Shown here: positions 29,279-34,848 of the stretch, piece after piece | Layout of the letters: every line of letters starts with the position of its first letter | Numbering within the stretch: the first letter of the stretch is position 1 | From: JAJPJQ01 sp036522615 | GTDB taxonomy: Bacteria > Desulfobacterota > Binatia > UBA9968 | Direction of reading: 5' to 3' | Assembly (NCBI GenBank): GCA_036522615.1 | Contig: DATDFN010000171.1 | Coordinates: forward strand, 1 to 34,848 | DNA: 34,848 nt | The notes under the pieces: generated by a model | Told to the model about the DNA's origin: nothing | The model's database searches: none | Seen by the model: only the letters and a program-made list of their open reading frames with translations | Translations under genes and position numbers: made by a program

Positions 29279-31519
29279 ATGAAACTCAACGTAGTCGGCG
29301 CGCCGGCGCCGCGCATCGAAGGAGCGGAGAAGGTCGGCGGCAAGACGGTCTACACGGCGGACGTGGATCTCCCCGGCATGCTGTGGGGACGCTGCCTGCG
29401 CAGCCCTTACGTTCACGCGCGCATTCTGCGCGTCAATACCGATAAAGCGAAGCAGGTCAAAGGCGTCCATGCCGTCCTTACCGGCGCCGACCTGCCGCCC
29501 AACCGCGTCGGCCTGAGCCTGCAAGACACGCCGGTGCTGGCGCAGGGGAAAGTCCGCTTCATGGGTGAGAAGGTCGCCGCGGTCGCGGCGGAGAGCCTCG
29601 AAGCCGCCGACGAGGCGCTGTCGCTCATCGAAGTGGAGTACGAAGAGTTGCCCGCGATATTCGATCCCGTCAAAGCGATGCAGTCCGGCGCGCCGCTGGT
29701 CCACGAGGAGCTGCCATCGTACAAAGGTTTTCACGCGCCGCCTGAGACGCTGCCCAATGTCTTCGCGATTCAGAATTGGACCGCCGGCGACGTCGAGGCG
29801 GGCTTCAAACAGGCCGATGTCGTCATCGAGCACACATTCAAGACCGGCCTAGCGCACCAGGCCTACATCGAGCCGCATTCCGTCGTCGTGTCCGTGAGCG
29901 ACATCGGCTCCGTCGACATCTGGGCATCATGCAAGGCGCCGTTCCGTGTGAAGTCCCACTTGTCGCGGCAGCTGGAGATTCCCAAAGACCGCATCCGCGT
30001 CCACGTCGTCGCCGTCGGCGGCGACTTCGGCGGCAAGGGCGCGCTGATGGATATCCCGATCTGCTACCATCTCGCGAAAGCGTCTGAGCGGCCGGTGAAG
30101 ATGGTCATGACCTATCACGAAGAGCTGACCGCCGGCGATCCGCGCCATGCCTCGGTAATACGCATCAAGAGCGGGGTTAAAAAAGACGGCACGATCCTCG
30201 CGCGCACGGCGGACGTGATCTTCAACAGCGGCGCGTACGCGTCGTTCAAGCCCGGCGAGGTGCCGAACCTGGGCGGCGGTACGCACGCGTCGGGCGTCTA
30301 TCGCATTCCCAATTACGCGATCCGCTCTTACGGCGTTTATACCAACGGCGTGCCGTGCGGCTACTACCGCGCGCCGGGACAGCCGCAGACCGTGTTCGCG
30401 TGCGAATCGCACACCGATCTCGTCGCCAAGGCGCTCGGCCTCGACGCGCTCGACTTTCGTCTGAAAAATCTCATCCGCGACGGCGACAAGCTTCCCGGAG
30501 GCCGATCCGTCGACAAAGTGCGCTGCCGCCAGACGCTGCTCGCGGCGGCGAAAAAAGCCGGCTGGGGAAAGCGGCGCGCCGACGGCACGGGGCTCGGCAT
30601 CGGCGTCTCGTTTCGCCATGTCGGCGGCTCGGGGCTCGCCAATGCCGAGATCGCCGCCGCGCCGGACGGCAAGCTTACGATTCTCACGGCCGTGCCCGAT
30701 ATCGGCACGGGAACGCACACGCTGCTCGCGCAGATCGCCGCCGAGGTGTTGACGATCCCCGCCGCCGACATCCGCGCGGAGATCGGCGACACCGAGACGT
30801 TCGAGAACGACGCCGCGCCCGGCGGCAGCAAGATCACGAATATGAGCGGACATGCGGTGCTGCTGGCCGCGGAAGCGCTGCGGGAAGCATTGGCTTCGAC
30901 TGCTGCGCCGATGCTCGGCTGCGCCGCCGGCGACGTGAAGCTCGCGAAAGGGAAATTTTCCAACGGCAAAAAATCGCTCGGCTTCGCCGAGGTCTGCCGC
31001 CGGGCCGCCGACGGCAACGGCGCCGTGCGTGTCCGCAAGAGCTATGAGGTCGCCGGCCGCTCGCCGGTTGCCGCCTTCGTCGCGCAGATCGCCGAGGTCC
31101 AGGTCGACCGCGAGACCGGGCGCATGCGCGTCAAGAAAATGGTCACCGCGCACGACGTCGGCACGGTGATCAACCCGCTCACGCATCAGGGACAGATCGA
31201 GGGGGGCCTGGTTCAAGGGCTCGGCTATGCCGTTATGGAAGAGGTCGTGACGGAGAACGGCAAAGTGCTCACCGCGAATCTCGGCGACTACCGCATCCCA
31301 GGGATCGCCGATATCCCGGCGCTGGAAACCGTGCTGGTCGAGGACCCTACCGGCCCCGGCCCGTTCGCCGCGAAACAGATAGGCGAGAACGGCATAATCG
31401 CCACCGCGGCGGCCGTAGCCAACGCGCTCGACACCGCGGCCGGCGTGCGCATTTTAGACCTGCCGCTCACATCGGAGAAAATCTACTTCGCGCTCAAGTC
31501 GGCCAAGTCGGCGGCGTGA
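29279..31519 (+). CDS. Xanthine dehydrogenase family molybdopterin-binding subunit
   Basis: A 746-residue large subunit of the aldehyde oxidase/xanthine dehydrogenase family, which hydroxylates aromatic or aldehyde substrates at a Mo-cofactor. The N-terminal a/b hammerhead is 'RIEGAEKVGGKTVYTADVDLPGMLWGRCLRSPYVHARI'. The cofactor-binding segments are 'VAVGGDFGGKG', 'GYYRAPGQPQ', 'GIGVSFRHVGGSGLANAEI' and 'DIGTGTHTLLAQI'. The catalytic Glu is E703 in 'AKQIGENGI'. It lacks the AYRCSFR loop of form I CO dehydrogenase. AGAAGGAGA at 29265-29273 fixes the ATG. No FAD-binding or 2Fe-2S subunit gene is adjacent, so partners must be elsewhere or absent. Substrate unknown. Confidence 0.94.
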   Translation: MKLNVVGAPAPRIEGAEKVGGKTVYTADVDLPGMLWGRCLRSPYVHARILRVNTDKAKQVKGVHAVLTGADLPPNRVGLSLQDTPVLAQGKVRFMGEKVAAVAAESLEAADEALSLIEVEYEELPAIFDPVKAMQSGAPLVHEELPSYKGFHAPPETLPNVFAIQNWTAGDVEAGFKQADVVIEHTFKTGLAHQAYIEPHSVVVSVSDIGSVDIWASCKAPFRVKSHLSRQLEIPKDRIRVHVVAVGGDFGGKGALMDIPICYHLAKASERPVKMVMTYHEELTAGDPRHASVIRIKSGVKKDGTILARTADVIFNSGAYASFKPGEVPNLGGGTHASGVYRIPNYAIRSYGVYTNGVPCGYYRAPGQPQTVFACESHTDLVAKALGLDALDFRLKNLIRDGDKLPGGRSVDKVRCRQTLLAAAKKAGWGKRRADGTGLGIGVSFRHVGGSGLANAEIAAAPDGKLTILTAVPDIGTGTHTLLAQIAAEVLTIPAADIRAEIGDTETFENDAAPGGSKITNMSGHAVLLAAEALREALASTAAPMLGCAAGDVKLAKGKFSNGKKSLGFAEVCRRAADGNGAVRVRKSYEVAGRSPVAAFVAQIAEVQVDRETGRMRVKKMVTAHDVGTVINPLTHQGQIEGGLVQGLGYAVMEEVVTENGKVLTANLGDYRIPGIADIPALETVLVEDPTGPGPFAAKQIGENGIIATAAAVANALDTAAGVRILDLPLTSEKIYFALKSAKSAA

Positions 31520-31655
31520 CGCGGCACAGACTTGCCCGCTAGCGCGGCAATGACTCAAGAGGTGTCGCCGGTTTCCCCCACTTCACTCGCCGGTCGGTAT
31601 AAATCGTAGACATTATTTTCTTCGCTGTGATAAGGTCGTGCGGGGATTCACTGAA

Positions 31656-32507
31656 ATGATCCGCGTCGTCGGTCTGGTCGCAAAATACGAAGAGCCGAAA
31701 GCCGCCGAGATGGTCCGCTGGCTCGTGCCGTGGCTGAAGGAAAAAAAACGGCACGTGCTGGTAGAGACCGGCCTCTATAAAAACGGCGCGCGCGCGTGCA
31801 GCAAGCAGGAGATGGCGAAGAAGGCCGATCTCATCGTCGTGCTCGGCGGCGACGGGACGCTGCTCAGCGTCGCGCGGCTCGTCGAACGGCCCAACGTGCC
31901 GATCCTCGGCGTCAATATGGGCGGCCTCGGCTTCATCACCGAAGTCGCCGTGGACGAGCTCGAGACCGTTCTCGAAGAAACCCTCGACGGTCATTTCACC
32001 GTCGAGAAGCGCATGACGCTCGCTGTGAATCTATACCGCAAGCGCAACAAGCCGAAAAAATTCCGTGTCTTGAACGACGCCGTCATCACCAAAGGCGCGC
32101 GCTCGCACATCATCGATCTCGAAACCTACGTCGGCAAGGAATACTTGTGCACGTACCGAGCGGACGGGCTCATTATCTCGACACCGACGGGGTCGACCGC
32201 CTATTCGCTCGCCGCCGGCGGGCCGATTCTTCATCCATCGCTCGGCGCGATCCTGCTCTGCCCGATCTGCCCGCACACCCTCACGAACCGGCCGATCGTC
32301 GTGCCGAGCAAATCGACGATTCGCGTCACGCTGCGCTCCGCGGGCGACACGGTTTTTCTCAGCCCCGACGGGCAGCAGGGCATGCAGCTCCAGGACGGCG
32401 ACGTCGTCGAGGTCTTCGACTACGGCGTGCCGGTCTCGCTCGTGCGAATGCCGTCGCGCGGCTACTTCGAAATCCTGCGCAACAAGCTCAAGTGGGGCGA
32501 GCGATAG
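31656..32507 (+). CDS. nadK: NAD kinase
   Basis: A 283-residue NAD kinase that phosphorylates NAD+ to NADP+, the only route to NADP. The conserved GGDGT motif is at 64-68 ('LGGDGTLLSVARL'), followed by 'ILGVNMGGLGFITEV', NDAVI from 140 and the 'DGLIISTPTGSTAYSLAAGGPILHPSLGAILLCPICPHTLTNRPIV' block with the zinc/NAD-binding segment. The ATG at 31656 was preferred over a GTG at 31638 because the conserved part (IRVVGLVAK) begins there; SD evidence is weak for both. A TATAAA at 31598-31603 may be a -10 box, but no acceptable -35 was found. recN follows after 12 nt, a common pairing. Confidence 0.95.
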   Translation: MIRVVGLVAKYEEPKAAEMVRWLVPWLKEKKRHVLVETGLYKNGARACSKQEMAKKADLIVVLGGDGTLLSVARLVERPNVPILGVNMGGLGFITEVAVDELETVLEETLDGHFTVEKRMTLAVNLYRKRNKPKKFRVLNDAVITKGARSHIIDLETYVGKEYLCTYRADGLIISTPTGSTAYSLAAGGPILHPSLGAILLCPICPHTLTNRPIVVPSKSTIRVTLRSAGDTVFLSPDGQQGMQLQDGDVVEVFDYGVPVSLVRMPSRGYFEILRNKLKWGER

Positions 32508-32519
32508 GCCGGTTCTTCC

Positions 32520-34217
32520 GTGCTGCGCGAGCTGAGAATCAAGAACTTCGCCGTCATCGATGAAGCGACGCTCGATCTCGAGCCCGGACTCGTCGCCCTC
32601 ACCGGCGAAACCGGCGCGGGGAAGACGATCGTCCTCGGCGCGCTCGGTATCGCCGCCGGCGCGCGCGCCTCGGCCGATCTCATCCGCCATGGAGAGGACG
32701 AGGCGAGCGTCGAAGCGCTGTTCGAATCGTTCCCGCCCGCGCTCGCCCAAAAGCTCAAGGACGCGGGCCACGAGGTCGACGGCGAGCTCGTAGTCAAGCG
32801 CGTCGTCAGCCGCTCGGGAAAAAACCGTGTCTACTTGAACGGCGGATTATGTCCGCTGTCCATCTTATCCGATATCGGCCCGGCGCTGATCCATATTTAC
32901 GGCCAGCACGAGCATCAGGCGCTGCTCCGGCCTGAGAGCCATTTGGAACTGCTCGACAGCTACGCCGGTCTGGAAGAAAAGGCGGTGGAGATGGGCGGCA
33001 GGTACGCGGCGCTCGCGGCTGCCTGGAGCGAGCTCAGCCGCGCGCGCGAAGCGCTGGAGAAAACACGGCGCGAGGAGGAATGGCTGCGCTCGCAGGCAGA
33101 AGAGATCGCGCGCGCGGCGCTGGAGCCGGGCGAAGAGGAGAAGCTTAAAGAGAAAAGAAACATTCTCATGCACGCCGAGAAGCTCTACCAGGCCTGCACG
33201 GAAGGTGAGGAACTGCTTTACGAGGGCGACGAGGCGGTCGCCGGCCGCGTCGGCCGCTACGCCGCGCGGTTGAAAGAATTGGCGCGCATCGACAGCGCTT
33301 TGACTCCGGCGGTCGAGCTGCTCGATGCCGCCGCGGCGCAGCTCGAAGAGGCGGCGGCTTTGCTGCGGCGGCATACCGGGCAGGTTCGCTTCGATCCGGC
33401 CGAGCAGGAGCAAATGGAATCGCGGCTCGCGGAGATCGGCCGCCTAAAGCGGAAATATTCCGGCACGATCGAGGACATCCTCCGGCGCGGCGATGAGATC
33501 GCCGCGCAGCTTAGAGGACTGGAACACGGCGCCGAGGAGATTCCCGCGCTCGAGCGCGCTGTCGAGACGGCTCGCCGCTCGGCTTGGGATGCGGCGGAGG
33601 CGCTCGCGCGCGAGCGCCGCAAAGCCGCGGGCAAATTCAAGAAGGAGATGGAAAAAGAGCTCGCCGCGCTCGGCATGGCGGGAACGAGCTTCGAGGCGCG
33701 CTTCGCCGAAGAGGCCGAAGCGGCGGACGCGCCGCCGTTCGCCGCGGGCGGAAAGAAATTGACCGAGCGTGGGATCGATCAGGTCGAGTTTTATTTCTCG
33801 CCCAATCCGGGCGAGCCGGTGAAGCCATTAGCGAGGATCGCCTCCGGCGGCGAGCTCTCGCGGCTCATGCTCGCGATCAAGTCGCTCGCGCTCGCGCGCG
33901 GCGAGATCCCGACGCTGCTGTTCGATGAGGTCGACGCCGGCATCGGCGGCCGCGTGGCGGAGATCGTCGGCCAGAAATTGAAAAAAGTCGCCGCCGCGCA
34001 CCAGGTGATCTGCGTCACGCACCTGCCGCAGATCGCGGCCCTCGCCGATGCGCACTACGCCGTCGAGAAAGAGGTCGCGCGCGGCCGGACGTTCACGCGC
34101 GTCAAGCGGCTCGGCGAGCGCGAGCGCGTCGCCGAGGTCGCGCGCATGCTCGCCGGCGTCAAGGTGACCGACAAAGCGATGCGCCACGCCGAAGAGATGG
34201 TGAAGAGCAGCCGCTAG
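32520..34217 (+). CDS. recN: DNA repair protein RecN
   Basis: A 565-residue SMC-like ATPase that acts in double-strand break repair by bridging DNA with RecA. The N-terminal half has Walker A GETGAGKT at 29-36 and the RecN-specific 'IGPALIHIYGQHEHQALLRPESHLELLDSYAG'. A long coiled coil (about 150-360, rich in Glu, Lys and Ala) forms the arm. The C-terminal half has 'LARIASGGELSRLMLAIKSLAL' (signature from S442) and Walker B 'TLLFDEVDAGIGG', then 'VICVTHLPQIAALADAHYAVEKEV'. Length is typical (about 550). The start is GTG 32520, giving the conserved 'MLRELRIKNFAVID'. It ends just before a strong hairpin. Confidence 0.97.
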   Translation: MLRELRIKNFAVIDEATLDLEPGLVALTGETGAGKTIVLGALGIAAGARASADLIRHGEDEASVEALFESFPPALAQKLKDAGHEVDGELVVKRVVSRSGKNRVYLNGGLCPLSILSDIGPALIHIYGQHEHQALLRPESHLELLDSYAGLEEKAVEMGGRYAALAAAWSELSRAREALEKTRREEEWLRSQAEEIARAALEPGEEEKLKEKRNILMHAEKLYQACTEGEELLYEGDEAVAGRVGRYAARLKELARIDSALTPAVELLDAAAAQLEEAAALLRRHTGQVRFDPAEQEQMESRLAEIGRLKRKYSGTIEDILRRGDEIAAQLRGLEHGAEEIPALERAVETARRSAWDAAEALARERRKAAGKFKKEMEKELAALGMAGTSFEARFAEEAEAADAPPFAAGGKKLTERGIDQVEFYFSPNPGEPVKPLARIASGGELSRLMLAIKSLALARGEIPTLLFDEVDAGIGGRVAEIVGQKLKKVAAAHQVICVTHLPQIAALADAHYAVEKEVARGRTFTRVKRLGERERVAEVARMLAGVKVTDKAMRHAEEMVKSSR

Positions 34218-34221
34218 CCCG

Positions 34222-34262
34222 CGAAAAAAAAGGCCTCCGCGCCGTGCGGCGTGGAGGCCTTC
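34222..34262 (-). terminator. Hairpin terminator between recN and the secreted-protein gene
   Basis: GGCCTCC (34232-34238) pairs with GGAGGCC (34253-34259) and, through a G-T pair, four further bp close a GTGC loop; two outer A-T pairs extend it. The stem is flanked on the left by eight A residues, so on the minus strand it is followed by a T8 run, making it a good terminator for the gene at 34285-34776. On the plus strand it is followed only by TTCGATTAT and would be a weaker stop for recN. It is probably bidirectional. Confidence 0.85.
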
Positions 34263-34284
34263 GATTATCTTGCCCGAGGAAACT

Positions 34285-34776
34285 TTACTGCGGCTGCGTT
34301 GTCAACGTCGTGCAGAAATTCGTGCCGATGCTCGGATGCGGCTTCGCCGCCGCCGGGACCGAGACGCTGACCGAGCCGGCGAGCCCCACCGGCGCCGCGC
34401 CTTCGCCGAAGATTCTGAGGAAATCATCCACACCTGCGGTTCCACCGGCCGCCTGGGTAAAGGCGAACGATGTGCCCGCGGGAATTTGATACCGCGCGAT
34501 CTCTTCGCCGTCGGCGTATAAGACCCGTAGAATTTTCGTTTCCGTGCTCCAGTTCGAGACCGTCACATAATAGGTGAACTGGACTGCCTGGCCGCCGCCG
34601 AGCGTCGCCCCGCACTGCGCGCCGAACTCCACATTCTGCGGATCGGTGCCGTCAAAGAGCGCGAAGTCCGTGCGCCCGCCTCCCGCGGCGGGCTTGGCTT
34701 TCGGCGCAGCAGCAACCGCCTGCGCGGACAAGGCGACGACAAACAAAAAAGAAAATAGGATGGTTTTCATTCTCAT
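34285..34776 (-). CDS. Small secreted protein of unknown function
   Basis: A 163-residue protein that I do not recognise. It has a clear signal peptide (MRMKTILFSFLFVVALSAQAVAAAPKA), a Gly/Ala linker and a beta-rich region ('QFTYYVTVSNWSTETKILRVLYADGEEIARYQIPAGTSFAFTQAAGG'), plus two cysteines (in 'GAQCGATLG' and 'TNFCTTL') that could form a disulfide. Three in-frame ATGs lie close together; AAGGAGG is 6 nt before the second, at 34776, which I take as the start. It has its own terminator at the recN side. No neighbour suggests a role, and the upstream region is cut by the window end. Confidence 0.75.
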   Translation of the reverse strand: MRMKTILFSFLFVVALSAQAVAAAPKAKPAAGGGRTDFALFDGTDPQNVEFGAQCGATLGGGQAVQFTYYVTVSNWSTETKILRVLYADGEEIARYQIPAGTSFAFTQAAGGTAGVDDFLRIFGEGAAPVGLAGSVSVSVPAAAKPHPSIGTNFCTTLTTQPQ

Positions 34777-34848
34777 AGTCATCCTCCTTCGAACTCCAAC
34801 CCTATCACGCATTAAAAATTTCCTGCAACCCCGGGGGTCACGATTTTT

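Noticed and set aside
29279..31519. Form I carbon monoxide dehydrogenase large subunit
   Set aside because: The active-site loop reads GYYRAPGQPQ and lacks the AYRCSFR copper-binding cysteine motif, and no coxM or coxS neighbours are present.
31520..31655. A structured element or second dispersed palindrome before nadK (TTGCC...GGCAA)
   Set aside because: The pairing is short and imperfect, and only a loose resemblance to known dispersed repeats can be argued. The TATAAA box at 31598 lacks a usable -35 box.
34795..34848. Promoter of the small secreted-protein gene at the window end
   Set aside because: Only a weak TTGCAG with a poor -10 was found on the minus strand, and the region is truncated by the window edge.

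Overview
The window reads as a GC-rich (roughly 60-65% by eye), gene-dense bacterial chromosome segment with very short spacers and many GTG/TTG starts. Era and Der, the dprA-topA-trmFO order, NAD kinase-recN, PhnCDE-type genes, a TPR-CHAT protein, a CHASE2 cyclase and a PF04392-type binding protein together suggest an uncultured deltaproteobacterium-like lineage (Desulfobacterota, Binatota or Methylomirabilota/Rokubacteria type). That placement is inference from gene content only.

Region 1 (1-5340) carries the tail of a membrane protein, then a tight plus-strand run: a haem-binding protein, a DUF2007/zinc-ribbon protein, an FMN reductase, tag (3-methyladenine glycosylase I), a DOPA-dioxygenase-like protein, a DUF486 membrane protein, era and der. 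Region 2 (5341-11930) is information processing: dprA, topA, trmFO, a short Ppx/GppA phosphatase and an HU protein with its own promoter and a very clear intrinsic terminator. Region 3 (11940-14984) holds ilvE, a hotdog acyl-CoA thioesterase, an exported TPR protein and a convergent lipoprotein hydrolase.

Region 4 (15058-29162) is the accessory, most interesting part. phnD, phnC, an exported TPR-CHAT caspase-like protein, an exported metallo-beta-lactamase-fold protein, a CHASE2 class III nucleotide cyclase and an exported FecR-like protein follow each other on the plus strand with gaps of 0-60 nt, consistent with one six-gene transcript. Facing them, with directly abutting stop codons, is a minus-strand pair: an orphan ABC-type binding protein and an 887-residue fusion of a cyclic-nucleotide-binding domain, a MalT-like helical region and an SLC13-type transporter. 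Beyond that come a 5'-nucleotidase-family protein and phnE, the permease missing from phnDC 11.5 kb upstream. The simplest reading is that an envelope-sensing cyclase makes a cyclic nucleotide that controls the neighbouring transporter, in a locus that also carries an exported caspase-like protease and a split phosphonate-type importer. This circuit is inference; the domains and gene order are seen directly.

Region 5 (29163-34848) has a palindromic intergenic repeat, a stand-alone molybdopterin subunit of the xanthine dehydrogenase family, NAD kinase, recN, a strong hairpin terminator and a small secreted protein of unknown function. No tRNA, rRNA, CRISPR array, insertion sequence or phage gene was recognised. 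No stretch longer than about 190 bases lacks a gene.
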